Source: Pseudoalteromonas aurantia 208 (GTDB taxonomy: Bacteria > Pseudomonadota > Gammaproteobacteria > Enterobacterales > Alteromonadaceae). From it: DNA of 64,000 nucleotides. The number at the start of each line of letters is the position of its first letter. Position 1 is the stretch's first letter. This document shows positions 27,173 to 37,122 of the stretch, in pieces. The notes under the pieces are model-generated. The model was given only the letters and a program-made list of their open reading frames with translations. It ran no database searches and was not told the origin of the DNA. Location of the stretch: assembly GCF_014858725.1 (NCBI RefSeq), contig NZ_AQGV01000013.1:310001-374000 (forward strand), read 5' to 3'. A program made the position numbers and the translations under genes.

Positions 27173-27952
27173 ATGGATTTATCAATTTACCTCAAAATAA
27201 TATTCAGTGCAGCATGGTATCTGGTACCAATATTTATATTTGCTGTCATTATAAAGTCAGCATGGTTTAAAGGAGTACTTGGTGAGTGGCAAGTAAATTT
27301 ACTTATCAAGTTTTTCTTAGATAAAAATGAATATCATCTTATAAAAAACGTAACACTTCCTACTGAAGATGGAAGTACTCAGATTGACCAGATCATAGTA
27401 TCAAAATATGGCATTTTCGTAGTTGAAACGAAGAATATGAAGGGGTGGATCTATGGTAGTGAAAATCAAAAGCAATGGACGCAACAAATCTTTAAGCACA
27501 AATCAAAATTTCAGAACCCACTTAACCAAAACTATAAGCATGTCAAAACGTTAGAAACTTGTTTGAGCGCAAAGAATTACAGTATATTCTCAGTCATTAT
27601 CTTTATAGGTGATAGTATTTTTAAAACTAAAATGCCCGATAACGTAAGGTTTGCGAGAGGCGGTATTGAATATATTAAAAGTAAACGTGATATAGCCTTT
27701 AGCGAAGATGAAGTAGCAGACATAATTGAGAAAATAGAGAATGGTCGTTTAGAAAGAAGCTTTAAAACTAACCGCCAACACGTTAAGCATGTGCGAAAAA
27801 TTATAGAAGAAAAGTCTGATACTAAATATTGCTCAAGATGTAACTCGGACATGGTATTGAGAAAAGCGACTAAAGGTAAAAATGCGGGCAATGAGTTTTG
27901 GGGATGCACTTCATTTCCTACTTGTAGAAATGTAACTGAAATAACTAAGTAA
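27173..27952 (+). CDS. Membrane-anchored NERD-domain protein with C-terminal zinc ribbon
   Basis: A 259-residue protein. One membrane helix lies near residues 8-28 (FSAAWYLVPIFIFAVIIKSAW). The NERD nuclease-related domain follows, with GEWQVNLLI at its start and the core IDQIIVSKYGIFVVETKN near 70-87, keeping the Asp, Glu and Lys of the restriction-enzyme fold. A topoisomerase-type zinc ribbon near 220-250 has CSRCN and CTSFPTC. It presumably cuts or binds nucleic acid near the inner membrane. It sits 31 bases after the HsdM-like gene and could be the nuclease partner of that pair. The partnership is inferred from order only. Confidence 0.78.
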   Translation: MDLSIYLKIIFSAAWYLVPIFIFAVIIKSAWFKGVLGEWQVNLLIKFFLDKNEYHLIKNVTLPTEDGSTQIDQIIVSKYGIFVVETKNMKGWIYGSENQKQWTQQIFKHKSKFQNPLNQNYKHVKTLETCLSAKNYSIFSVIIFIGDSIFKTKMPDNVRFARGGIEYIKSKRDIAFSEDEVADIIEKIENGRLERSFKTNRQHVKHVRKIIEEKSDTKYCSRCNSDMVLRKATKGKNAGNEFWGCTSFPTCRNVTEITK

Positions 27953-27996
27953 ATTATTTATGAATTATATAGCTCATATGCTTCAAAGGTTAAAAA

Positions 27997-29220
27997 ATGA
28001 CAAATAACTATCAAGTTAACACTCTAAACATAACTATGTTTCCTGCATCATTTGGTGATAGTTTTTGGGTTTCAGTAGAAGAAGACAATTTAGATATTTT
28101 GATCGATACTGGATTTAAAAGTACTTATGAAGATCATATCAAACCAAAATTAACTGAACTAAAAGCAAAGAATAAACCTTTAGATTTTTTAATTGTTACT
28201 CATATAGATTCAGATCATATATCTGGATCATTGTCCTTGCTAAAAGCTAATGAATTATCTAAAAAAATTGATATTAAAAACATTTGGCACAATAGTTACC
28301 GACATATTCAAAACAGTCCCACTAATGAAAATAAACTCTCGTTAAAGGATCAAAGGATACTCCAGCAAATAAATATTAATGGATATAAAAAAGATGAAAC
28401 CATTGTTAAAAACCACAATAAAGATATCAGTGGTAAACAAGGTTCATCTTTAGCTTCTCTTATTTTTAAAGGTGGTTATGACTGGAATGCACAATTCAAC
28501 CATGACGCAGTTTGTGTCGAGAATAGTACAGATATAGAACTTTCAAAAAATGTGAAATTAATTCTTCTTTCTCCAGATAAATCTAAACTGCAAAAGCTAA
28601 TGATATTTTGGAAAAAGGAGTTAAGAAAGCTAGGAGTTAGTAGTTCTGCACTAGATAATCAATTTTTCGATGATGCATTTGAGTTTTTAGTTTCTCATGA
28701 AAAACCAATAAAAAAGAACATCAACAAAAATATATCTAGTAAAGGAATCAGTATAGAAAAGTTGATGGCTGAGGTTTTTGAAGAAGATGATAGCCCTACA
28801 AACGGTAGTTCAATTTCGTTTGTCTTGGAGTATGGAAATAAAAAACTTCTTTTTTTGGGGGATTCACACCCATCAATAATAGAGCGAGCGTTAAAAAATA
28901 AATATCAACAAGAACAATTATGGTTTGATTCAATTAAAGTAGCTCACCATGGCTCACATAAAAATACCAGTCCGAGCTTATTAAGCCTTATAGATTCAGA
29001 TACATACTTTATTTCAACTAACAGCTATAGGTTTGACCACCCTGATTTAGCTACTATTGCTAGAATTGTAGGCCGAAAAACAAGTGTTAATCGAAAGGTG
29101 ATTTTCAATTATGAAACGGATACATCCAATTATTTTGATAACGAAAATTTAAAAGAAACATACAATTACAGTGTGTATATTTCAGGTGCAGACGAAATAT
29201 TTACTTTTATGAAGGACTAA
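27997..29220 (+). CDS. ComEC-type metallo-beta-lactamase-fold protein (AVAST type 1-like component)
   Basis: A 407-residue soluble metallo-beta-lactamase-fold protein resembling the C-terminal domain of ComEC. The metal motif THIDSDHISGS lies near 67, VLEYGNKKLLFLGDSHPS near 277, and VAHHGSHKNTSPSLL near 315. No signal peptide or membrane helix is seen. ComEC-type domains act on nucleic acids or nucleotides. Directly followed (5 bases) by a protease-STAND protein and then a small gene. This three-gene set matches, as I recall it, the anti-phage system called AVAST type 1. ATG with an AAAGG site. Confidence 0.82.
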   Translation: MTNNYQVNTLNITMFPASFGDSFWVSVEEDNLDILIDTGFKSTYEDHIKPKLTELKAKNKPLDFLIVTHIDSDHISGSLSLLKANELSKKIDIKNIWHNSYRHIQNSPTNENKLSLKDQRILQQININGYKKDETIVKNHNKDISGKQGSSLASLIFKGGYDWNAQFNHDAVCVENSTDIELSKNVKLILLSPDKSKLQKLMIFWKKELRKLGVSSSALDNQFFDDAFEFLVSHEKPIKKNINKNISSKGISIEKLMAEVFEEDDSPTNGSSISFVLEYGNKKLLFLGDSHPSIIERALKNKYQQEQLWFDSIKVAHHGSHKNTSPSLLSLIDSDTYFISTNSYRFDHPDLATIARIVGRKTSVNRKVIFNYETDTSNYFDNENLKETYNYSVYISGADEIFTFMKD

Positions 29221-29225
29221 TTAAA

Positions 29226-32200
29226 GTGCAAAATTATTTAGAAAAGTATGTAGGTAGAGTTTATTGTAATGACGATGTAGGTACAGCTTTTCTTGTTTCA
29301 AAAAAAGAGCTTTTGACAGCATATCATACAGTCGAAAATGTAGAAGAAAATACTACTGTAATTTTCGTTGAGCTAGATGAAATATCTAGTGAGCCATTAG
29401 AAGTCAGATTAAAGGACTTCGATGAAAGCCTTGATATAGCAATTTTAGAGTTAATACAACCGTTAGATATAGAGTACTTTTTAAAACTATCCAATCAAGT
29501 CATTAGAAATAATTCTACCTGGAGTACTTTTGGTTTTCCAGGAGGGAAATTGAATGCAGGCGCTAAACTGGATGGAACAGTTGCTAGATCGAATGTGAAT
29601 ATTGAAAGATCGAATTATGAGTTAGATTTGGAATATAACCAGAGTAATGAATGCATAGAGGGTCTATCGGGTGCCCCTTTGATGGTTAGTGATACAACCA
29701 TTGGTGTAATTACAAAAGAACTAGATGGTACGTTAGGCGCTATAAGCGTATGCAAAATAGCTACGTTACTAGATAAAAATGATATTACATATGAATCTCT
29801 AGAAGAAAGTTTGGGAGATGAGAATGGTTTTGAATTAAATACCCCTGTTGTAGATAAGTTAACAAATAATATCACCTCTTTAGATTCAGGTTACCTCTTT
29901 CTAAAGGGGCATCCGGGGTCTGGTAAAACGACTATTGTTGAGTCAATAGGTTATGCTCAAAGTGACATTGCAGTTCTTGGAAAATATTTCCTACTTGAGA
30001 AAGGTAAGGAAAACCTTCTTTCGTTAAGAATGAATCACTTAAAGTTCTTAGAATGGTTAGAAGATATAGTTGTTGCGGATTTGTATAACTCTATACCTCA
30101 AAAATCAGAGCGGGATATAAACCAATGGATAACTACAACATTAGATTTATTACAAAAGTTGTCAGAAAAATATGTGGCAAAACAAACTAAATGCGTCATT
30201 TTTGTTGATGGCATAGATGAACTATTCAAATCAAATAAAATAGAAGAGTTTTTTTCTGCTTTACCAGTTACTTTACCTAAGAATGTTATTTTCGTAATTG
30301 TAGGTCAAAATGAAAACAGCCTCCCTCCTAAGCATATAATTCAAGATGAAGAAAAAATAATATTAGTAACTCCATTACCTGTAAATACATGCTTACGACT
30401 TATCAATAAAGAACTACCTGAACTCGCATATGACCTTCGTAATAAAATAGGGAAATGCTCAGAATACCATCCACTCTATCTTCGGTATTTAATTGAGTAC
30501 GTTAGAACCAATATAGCAGTCGATGGAGAACAAGAAATCAATAAGTGGCTGGATAGGTTACCTCAAGTTAGTGGTGAGATTGAGATTTATTATGAAAGCC
30601 TCTGGCAAGATATTTTAAAGAAAGACGAACTGCTTTATCTAATATCATTAATCACCCGTTTTAGGGAACGCATATCACATAAATCGCTTATTGATACGGT
30701 TCCAGCGAGTATGAGAATATCTTTAGATAAAAACCTTGATTTAATTAGTCATTTTTTAACAAGTAAAGAAAGCATCTTTGCATATCATGCTTCACTTATA
30801 ACCTTTGTAAATAAGAAAACAAAGGCTCTTGAAGAAGATTTTCAATCACAAATATCCCTTTTTTGTAAAAACCATATCGATATCTCCTATTCTCAAAGGA
30901 ATATACTTCACCACCTTTTGAGAGCAACAACTGAAATCAGAAACGAAACAATAGATTTTTGTAATCAAAAATGGGCCGATAGTTGCTCGCACAACTTTGT
31001 TGAGCCAGGTTTAATTCTTGCAGACCTAAAAGATGCACTTTCTTTTTATTTGCAAGCAGGCTGTTTTATATCTGTGACTAAATTGCTTTTACTCTCACAA
31101 CGGATCAAATTTCGATATAACAATGTATTCGCCTTAAATGCAATGGAGTTAGCTGAATACTTAATTGCTTTGAAAAAACCTAAAGAAGCACTACATCATT
31201 TATTCCGCGAATCTATCCCGTTAGTTTCAACAGAAGACCTTATTGATATTCAGTACAAACTAATTATGGAAAATAACTTTGAAGAAGCTGAATTCATTAA
31301 TTCTGCTATACATAGTAATTTCATGGGCGAGTATGAAAAAGGCTCAATTGCATATGAAGACATACTTAATTTCTTTATATCAGCCTCTATAAATAATTGT
31401 TTGATCTCTAGCACTCCCTCTAAAAGTGCTTTAAATGTCATACAATTACTTCATAGATTTATTACAAGCTCGTCAGAAGGAAATGAGGAAGAACAAGAGC
31501 AAAAGCGTAAAATACTCCTTTATATTCTGGGGCATAACACTGCGTTGTTATTACTTCATCATAATATTTATTCGCCTATAGAAGAGTTGGAAAGAAGAGA
31601 AATACCTATAGATAATTCTATTACCATGACTCTAATACAGGCGTATAACCATGTAGGGTACTTCTCTGATATTTCAGGAATACAAGTGGATCTTGGTGAT
31701 ATTGTTAAAGATATAGAATACGGTTTAACAATATATAAACCTGATGAAGAAGATTCACCCATGATTATAAGGTTATTAGATGGGGCATTAATCAAATATG
31801 ACATATTGGAAGGTTTAATTAATGGGTCTACTTTTAAGGAATCACCTGATTTTAGAGAAAGTAATGGAGTTGACCTAAACCATAACTGGCTTGGTAGTGT
31901 ATTATCAAACTCTAAATATAAAGGTTTTCTAGATGAACTTTACTCGCCCCCTGATTTGGAATTATTCACTGAAACAGAATGGGAAAAGTCGTTAGAAAGT
32001 ATTATTTCTTATATTGGTTACCTTTTAGGTTTCGCTTGGAAACTAAAAGTTACTTCCCAGGAATCAGAACAATTGTCTGTAGACATGTTAGAAAAGGTTT
32101 TACCTCTTCTTAAGTTTGATTTGCTAACACGTTCAAAATTTGAACGTTCATACATGTTAGTAGAGGAGGTTCTTCCTTTTATTCATAATTCTATCTTGGA

Positions 32201-35030
32201 ATTTTTCTCTTTATATTCAAAACAAAATTTAAGTAAGTATTTAGATTTTATTTATGAACATTCAGATAAACAGTTAGGGGTATATTCTGAAGGTTTTAGA
32301 GAAACTATTCATACAATAACAAAGAAGTTACTCCCCAAAATAGAGCATAAAAAACATATATTCCAGTTACTAAAAAAACTTGAAGGCCACGTTCTATTAG
32401 GTGTTCAAAATCGCTGGGATAGATGTCAAGAATTAGTCTTATTAGCTACTCATTATAGAGCATTAGGTAGTAGTCGCGCTGACGGATGTTTTCAAGAGTT
32501 ACTAAATTCTTCGATGGGGCCATCATGGTATAAAGAAGATCAGTTAGGATTAATTAATTCGTCTTTAAGTATGCTTCAGCGTCATAACGCTTCATGGTCC
32601 CCTAAAGAACTGGCTCCTATTTTAGACTATGCCGCAGGTGAAATGACTTTCCAGCGTTATATACGGATGGAAAAGGAAGAATTCATTGGTTCTTTATGTT
32701 CATCAGGAAAGTTATCTACAGCTATAAAGTACTTTAAAAATGAGACCATCCCTCTTGAGCCTCAATTAATTTTGCATAGGGCTGAGTCAAATCAAATTGA
32801 TAGTTTATATAAAGGAGCAAGTTACGATACTGGAGTAAGAAAAGTTGATGAACAAAGTGGAATATTAAACATATTAGAAAATACAAAGGGCATACAACCT
32901 AGCTTGCAATGGGCTATTAGTGAACTATTCCTTATTGGAGATGATAGGTATATCAGTCGATTCTCTGAAATTTTTGCCAAAACTATTAATAATAGCAATG
33001 CAATACAGTCAAATTTCTACATGAATAGAATTATTCGAATTTTGATTTCTGATATGGAGTTCGCTATAAGAAATCAATTTATTAATGGGCTTAATAAGCA
33101 TCTTGAACAGCGTCACTTTGATGAGTTGATAGTACAGATCAATAAGAACAAAATTGATGTGGAAGTTCCAACAATACCTGAATCTACTCCTTCAGAAGTT
33201 GAACATGAAGATGTGACTCTCGTTGACAGGGGAGAAGATGACATTGCTAATTCAATTTACCTACCAGGAACTTTTGGAACATCCAAAGGATTAAAAAAGT
33301 TTGATATTCACTACGCGCTTGCCAAAGAGGCTTCAGATATCGAGGACGAAATAACAAGTAAGCAAGAATTACTCTTATCTTTAAGAGCGATACAGGACTC
33401 AGGGTGGGGTGTTTGGTCGAGAAATCTTGGTCAAAATGACGAAGCATTTGCAGAACTATCTAAATTATGCGATGTAAATGAGTTATTAGAAATATTAACG
33501 CCTCTTATTATCGATGAACCACATGCAACTGACTGGTTAATAGTAGATAAATTAATTTCAAAGTTTAGCAATGTATTGTCTCCTGAAAAGGTTGAACAGT
33601 TACATGAGTGTGTTATTGAACATATAAAAATTATGGTATCCCCACCAAACCATATTGTTGAGGATTATGAGTGGATGGATTTTGAAAATTCAAAAACTAT
33701 CTCTAACGATCAAGAATTAATGGTATTTTTACTTAATTTCATCGATCACCCATCTCCAGCCATATATTCAAGAGTACCGAGCATAATAAAATCTATTTCG
33801 AGGTTTGAACCAGATATTTATCTACCTATTTTAGCTGAGCACTCATTAACAGGTATACAAGCACTATCACCTGAGATTGCAGTTGGAATAATCTATTCAT
33901 TAGCTATAGAAGATGTTAGCCAAATCAAATCTCATGTAAATATACAGTCATTATTTAGTAAAATTGAGAGCTGTAAACATTTAGTCATAAAGCATACGTG
34001 GTCTCTTATAATCGCATGTATAAACAATCTTGATAATTCGTTGTGGGAAGAGGATATATCACTGGATAACGCAATATTTAATAGTAAACCTGTAGATATA
34101 AATGGAAAAATTGAAAACAGAATAGATATTAATAACTTAGGTGATTCTCTAACTTATATCTTATCTAAATTAACAAAAATTGGAGTATGGAAGAATTCAG
34201 ATCTTCTTTCGCTAAATAAGCTATTGATTCAGAACTCACCATGCTTAGGGTTTGATGAAATCGTCAGAATCAATGACAAAATTCATAAAGGCTATAACTT
34301 AGGAGAAAATAAAAAATTTATAAATGACCAGTTAATGCCCGTAATAAACCAGATTGTTCAAGATAGAGTTACTGAAGAAAATATTAATTCTGTTATCTCT
34401 GCTTTAAGACAGTTTAATCCTAACTTTCCAGATGAAAGCATACAGAATTATTGTCAGAATGGCTTAGATGAAAAAATAATTAAATTTCTTTCTAGTTCTT
34501 CACAAAACCCTATGGATTTCCTTAAGGAAGGTGATAATGAATATTTACATTATTTTGAGGTTGTTGTGCCAGATGATAGTAACCCTAAGGTGATTGAAAT
34601 ATCAATTTTCTTAAGTAATTCAAAAGCCTCTCTTCAACCTTCAGAGTTCCAAGCCAATCAACATCCTATGGTTAAAGATATTCACGAGCTTAAAAAAAGA
34701 AAAAGTGAATGTTTCTTATTTAATTGTTCGCCAGGAATGAATTATACCGGAGGAAGAATAACACCTTCATTTATTAACTTAGGAGTTCAAGGTTTTGCAG
34801 GTAAAATCAAACATAATGACATTAGTGAGAATCATTGGATTGAAGGACGCTGTTGGGATTCAGAGCAATTGGGGAGACCTGTTCGGGAGGGGAATCGATT
34901 GATGATAACAAGTGAAAAATTAGATCTTTTAGCTCAAAGAGGTTGGGAAATATATTGGCGTGTAGATTACAACTTTACGTCACAATTTGTCATTAACCGT
35001 AAAACCCTAGAAGTATCGATGATTAATTAG
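29226..35030 (+). CDS. Trypsin-like protease fused to a STAND NTPase (AVAST type 1-like)
   Basis: A 1934-residue protein. The N-terminal S1-type protease has catalytic His in AYHTV (near 34), Asp in ESLDIAILEL (near 69) and Ser in IEGLSGAPLM (near 147). Next comes a STAND-type P-loop NTPase with Walker A GHPGSGKTT (near 226-236) and Walker B VIFVDGIDEL (near 322-331). About 1400 residues of helical, TPR-like repeats follow, ending in a beta-rich tail. In the STAND defence family the long repeat region senses a phage protein, NTP-driven assembly follows, and the N-terminal enzyme is released to act. Here the effector would be a protease. GTG start, since no ATG precedes the protease domain. 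Confidence 0.85.
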   Translation: MQNYLEKYVGRVYCNDDVGTAFLVSKKELLTAYHTVENVEENTTVIFVELDEISSEPLEVRLKDFDESLDIAILELIQPLDIEYFLKLSNQVIRNNSTWSTFGFPGGKLNAGAKLDGTVARSNVNIERSNYELDLEYNQSNECIEGLSGAPLMVSDTTIGVITKELDGTLGAISVCKIATLLDKNDITYESLEESLGDENGFELNTPVVDKLTNNITSLDSGYLFLKGHPGSGKTTIVESIGYAQSDIAVLGKYFLLEKGKENLLSLRMNHLKFLEWLEDIVVADLYNSIPQKSERDINQWITTTLDLLQKLSEKYVAKQTKCVIFVDGIDELFKSNKIEEFFSALPVTLPKNVIFVIVGQNENSLPPKHIIQDEEKIILVTPLPVNTCLRLINKELPELAYDLRNKIGKCSEYHPLYLRYLIEYVRTNIAVDGEQEINKWLDRLPQVSGEIEIYYESLWQDILKKDELLYLISLITRFRERISHKSLIDTVPASMRISLDKNLDLISHFLTSKESIFAYHASLITFVNKKTKALEEDFQSQISLFCKNHIDISYSQRNILHHLLRATTEIRNETIDFCNQKWADSCSHNFVEPGLILADLKDALSFYLQAGCFISVTKLLLLSQRIKFRYNNVFALNAMELAEYLIALKKPKEALHHLFRESIPLVSTEDLIDIQYKLIMENNFEEAEFINSAIHSNFMGEYEKGSIAYEDILNFFISASINNCLISSTPSKSALNVIQLLHRFITSSSEGNEEEQEQKRKILLYILGHNTALLLLHHNIYSPIEELERREIPIDNSITMTLIQAYNHVGYFSDISGIQVDLGDIVKDIEYGLTIYKPDEEDSPMIIRLLDGALIKYDILEGLINGSTFKESPDFRESNGVDLNHNWLGSVLSNSKYKGFLDELYSPPDLELFTETEWEKSLESIISYIGYLLGFAWKLKVTSQESEQLSVDMLEKVLPLLKFDLLTRSKFERSYMLVEEVLPFIHNSILEFFSLYSKQNLSKYLDFIYEHSDKQLGVYSEGFRETIHTITKKLLPKIEHKKHIFQLLKKLEGHVLLGVQNRWDRCQELVLLATHYRALGSSRADGCFQELLNSSMGPSWYKEDQLGLINSSLSMLQRHNASWSPKELAPILDYAAGEMTFQRYIRMEKEEFIGSLCSSGKLSTAIKYFKNETIPLEPQLILHRAESNQIDSLYKGASYDTGVRKVDEQSGILNILENTKGIQPSLQWAISELFLIGDDRYISRFSEIFAKTINNSNAIQSNFYMNRIIRILISDMEFAIRNQFINGLNKHLEQRHFDELIVQINKNKIDVEVPTIPESTPSEVEHEDVTLVDRGEDDIANSIYLPGTFGTSKGLKKFDIHYALAKEASDIEDEITSKQELLLSLRAIQDSGWGVWSRNLGQNDEAFAELSKLCDVNELLEILTPLIIDEPHATDWLIVDKLISKFSNVLSPEKVEQLHECVIEHIKIMVSPPNHIVEDYEWMDFENSKTISNDQELMVFLLNFIDHPSPAIYSRVPSIIKSISRFEPDIYLPILAEHSLTGIQALSPEIAVGIIYSLAIEDVSQIKSHVNIQSLFSKIESCKHLVIKHTWSLIIACINNLDNSLWEEDISLDNAIFNSKPVDINGKIENRIDINNLGDSLTYILSKLTKIGVWKNSDLLSLNKLLIQNSPCLGFDEIVRINDKIHKGYNLGENKKFINDQLMPVINQIVQDRVTEENINSVISALRQFNPNFPDESIQNYCQNGLDEKIIKFLSSSSQNPMDFLKEGDNEYLHYFEVVVPDDSNPKVIEISIFLSNSKASLQPSEFQANQHPMVKDIHELKKRKSECFLFNCSPGMNYTGGRITPSFINLGVQGFAGKIKHNDISENHWIEGRCWDSEQLGRPVREGNRLMITSEKLDLLAQRGWEIYWRVDYNFTSQFVINRKTLEVSMIN

Positions 35031-35039
35031 GAAGTAGAT

Positions 35040-35309
35040 ATGAGTAAAATGACAGACATGAAGACACCTAGAAATAGATTGGAATTTGAGCGTAATTTCA
35101 ATTTACTTAAAGAGCAAGGATATCAAGGAAAAATGCACTTTATGCAGGGTACATCACATGTAATAGATAGTTTAAACAAAGTAAAAATGCTTCCAAACGG
35201 GAGAATTGATCTTTTAACAATTAACGAAAGTGCTCGACTTCAAGCCAATATGATGAATAATTTCCCTAACATGATTGATGCTTCTTCCTCTGAAGAAGAA
35301 ACAGAATAA
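35040..35309 (+). CDS. Small protein of the AVAST type 1-like cluster
   Basis: An 89-residue protein, no signal or membrane segment. A basic N-terminus (MSKMTDMKTPRNRLEFERNF) and a serine/glutamate-rich tail flank a helical centre. It starts 9 bases after the protease-STAND gene. A small third gene in this position is part of the AVAST type 1 arrangement as I remember it. Its function is not known from the sequence. Confidence 0.65.
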   Translation: MSKMTDMKTPRNRLEFERNFNLLKEQGYQGKMHFMQGTSHVIDSLNKVKMLPNGRIDLLTINESARLQANMMNNFPNMIDASSSEEETE

Positions 35310-35348
35310 ACAATTGTAATTTTATAGCTCTAGATATATGGATTGAAA

Positions 35349-36506
35349 ATGAAAGAACTCATTGAACAATTGTTGTTAGAAAACAGAGAAGGACTATGGT
35401 GGGATTTTAAACAGCAACATCATTCTAATCTGGTAGATCTTCTTCATGACATTTTATGCATGGCTAACGTGCTTTGTGATAGTGATCGTTACTTAATTTT
35501 CGGTGTAAATGATAATTGTGAGGTTATTGGCTTAGAAGGGAGTGCTTATCGCCCTTCACAAGCAGATATAGTTAGTTACCTTCAGACAAAAAGTTTTGCC
35601 AAAAATAATATACCAACAGTAGAGCTTAAGACCATTAAAGTTAAAGCCTTAGAGTTAGATATTCTTGTCATAAAAAATGAAAAATTCAAGCCATATTTTT
35701 TAACGCGTGATGAAAAGAAAAAAGGGAGTTGTGTTCGGTCTGGGACTGTTTATTCTAGAGTTGAAGATACCAATACGCCAAAGGATAGTAGTGCCAACCC
35801 GTATGAAATTGAAGCTATGTGGCGTCAACAATTTGGATTAGATAAAAAAGCTTCTGAACGGTTTGTAGATTTATTGCTAGATTTTGAAAACTGGAAATAT
35901 GACGGAATAAACGGAGCTTTTTACGACATAGATCCAGATTATACTATTGAGATTGGAGATGGTGAATCATCAGGTGGAAAATTTTGGTGGCAAGAAATTT
36001 TATTTGAAAAGCCTAGTAAGTACTTTTATCACCTAAAATACAAAAAAGTAGAGTTGCACAAAATACCAGCAATACGTTTTAACAGTGAGAGTTTATGTAT
36101 TCCTTTTCCAAGTATTGAATTTTTAACATACCCAGAAAAAGATGATGGTTGTATTACCAATTGCTATTGTGATTTATTTTATTATACAAAAGGTACTGTA
36201 CAATATAGTCTATTCAAACATATAAGAGCATTGGAAATTGAAACACCTAACGAAAGGTCTTTCTCTACTCCTATTGAAAGTCAAATAAAGCCACCAATTA
36301 TTCACTTACCATTCTTAATTTTGGATTCAGAGCAATCATTAAAGCACGTATGTAAACAACTAAAAAATGATTTTGATTCATTTATTAAAGAGAATGATGA
36401 AATGATTTCTGACGCAAAGACCAAAAATAAAACAATTAATCGTCACACATCTGAAAGACTTTTTTCAGAATGGGCTTATTGGGTTAATTATGGTGAGCGC
36501 GTTTAA
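35349..36506 (+). CDS. AlbA_2/Schlafen-like putative DNA- or RNA-binding protein
   Basis: 385 residues. The N-terminal AlbA_2 domain (residues 1-145) shows GLWWDFKQ, DLLHDILCMANV and YLIFGVNDNCEVIGLEG, the family pattern. A C-terminal half (about 170-385) has no recognised domain. AlbA_2 is the nucleic-acid-binding and sometimes nuclease part of Schlafen-type proteins and is frequent in defence islands. The ATG at 35349 has GGA 9 bases upstream; a TTG at 35343 is less likely. Last plus-strand gene of the cargo string, 39 bases after the small gene, and possibly in the same operon. Confidence 0.72.
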   Translation: MKELIEQLLLENREGLWWDFKQQHHSNLVDLLHDILCMANVLCDSDRYLIFGVNDNCEVIGLEGSAYRPSQADIVSYLQTKSFAKNNIPTVELKTIKVKALELDILVIKNEKFKPYFLTRDEKKKGSCVRSGTVYSRVEDTNTPKDSSANPYEIEAMWRQQFGLDKKASERFVDLLLDFENWKYDGINGAFYDIDPDYTIEIGDGESSGGKFWWQEILFEKPSKYFYHLKYKKVELHKIPAIRFNSESLCIPFPSIEFLTYPEKDDGCITNCYCDLFYYTKGTVQYSLFKHIRALEIETPNERSFSTPIESQIKPPIIHLPFLILDSEQSLKHVCKQLKNDFDSFIKENDEMISDAKTKNKTINRHTSERLFSEWAYWVNYGERV

Positions 36507-36538
36507 CAAATAAATATAAGTATCTAAATTCCAGGTGT

Positions 36539-37105
36539 TTACAGTTCTAATTCTTCTTTAAATATGACATTAGGGCAAAATGCTAAAATTAGTTTTTTAT
36601 AAAAGTCTTTATCTTTAGCTCTACGGCCAAATATGACCTCTTTTATTTCTAATTCTACAAATTTTGAATATTGAACAAATACCCTGTGCTCCTCTTCATA
36701 ATCCCATATTTCAAGCTTATGTGATAGAACCCTTTTGGCTGCTTCCGCAGGCTCATTTTCGAGCTTATTTGTTAAAGCGCTTAATCCGTCATACACTACC
36801 TTTTCTATTTCATATTTATTTGGGCAGACTTCAACTCCAATACAAATCCCAGTATGACCTCCAGCATAATGCGCCCACATTAAGTCATTATTAGCGATTT
36901 CTGAAAGAGAACAAATTCCATAACTTGACTTCTCCCCCTTCAGTGCTGACTTAAATTCTGGATTTAAACTGCCGGACCGATGAAAATAATGTCCTTCCAT
37001 AGGATCGTTCATTTCTGTGTAATGAGCTGCATAAAGCCTCTGATTCATAAATATGTCTATTAAAAATCTCAAATTTTCCAAATTTCTATATTTGTATAAA
37101 ATCAC
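36539..37105 (-). CDS. DUF2971 family protein
   Basis: 188 residues with the usual DUF2971 pattern: ILYKYRNLENLRFLI at the start, LYAAHYTEMNDPMEGHYF, then LMWAHYAGGHTGICIGVEV and KLEIWDYEEEHRVFV. Conserved Tyr, His, Trp and Glu residues are present. Members are common in mobile and defence regions; some are predicted to be ADP-ribosyltransferase-like or nuclease-like, but no activity can be assigned here. It follows the 360-residue gene by 17 bases on the same strand, forming a two-gene unit. Confidence 0.75.
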   Translation of the reverse strand: MILYKYRNLENLRFLIDIFMNQRLYAAHYTEMNDPMEGHYFHRSGSLNPEFKSALKGEKSSYGICSLSEIANNDLMWAHYAGGHTGICIGVEVCPNKYEIEKVVYDGLSALTNKLENEPAEAAKRVLSHKLEIWDYEEEHRVFVQYSKFVELEIKEVIFGRRAKDKDFYKKLILAFCPNVIFKEELEL

Positions 37106-37122
37106 TCTAAATCCTTATAAAT

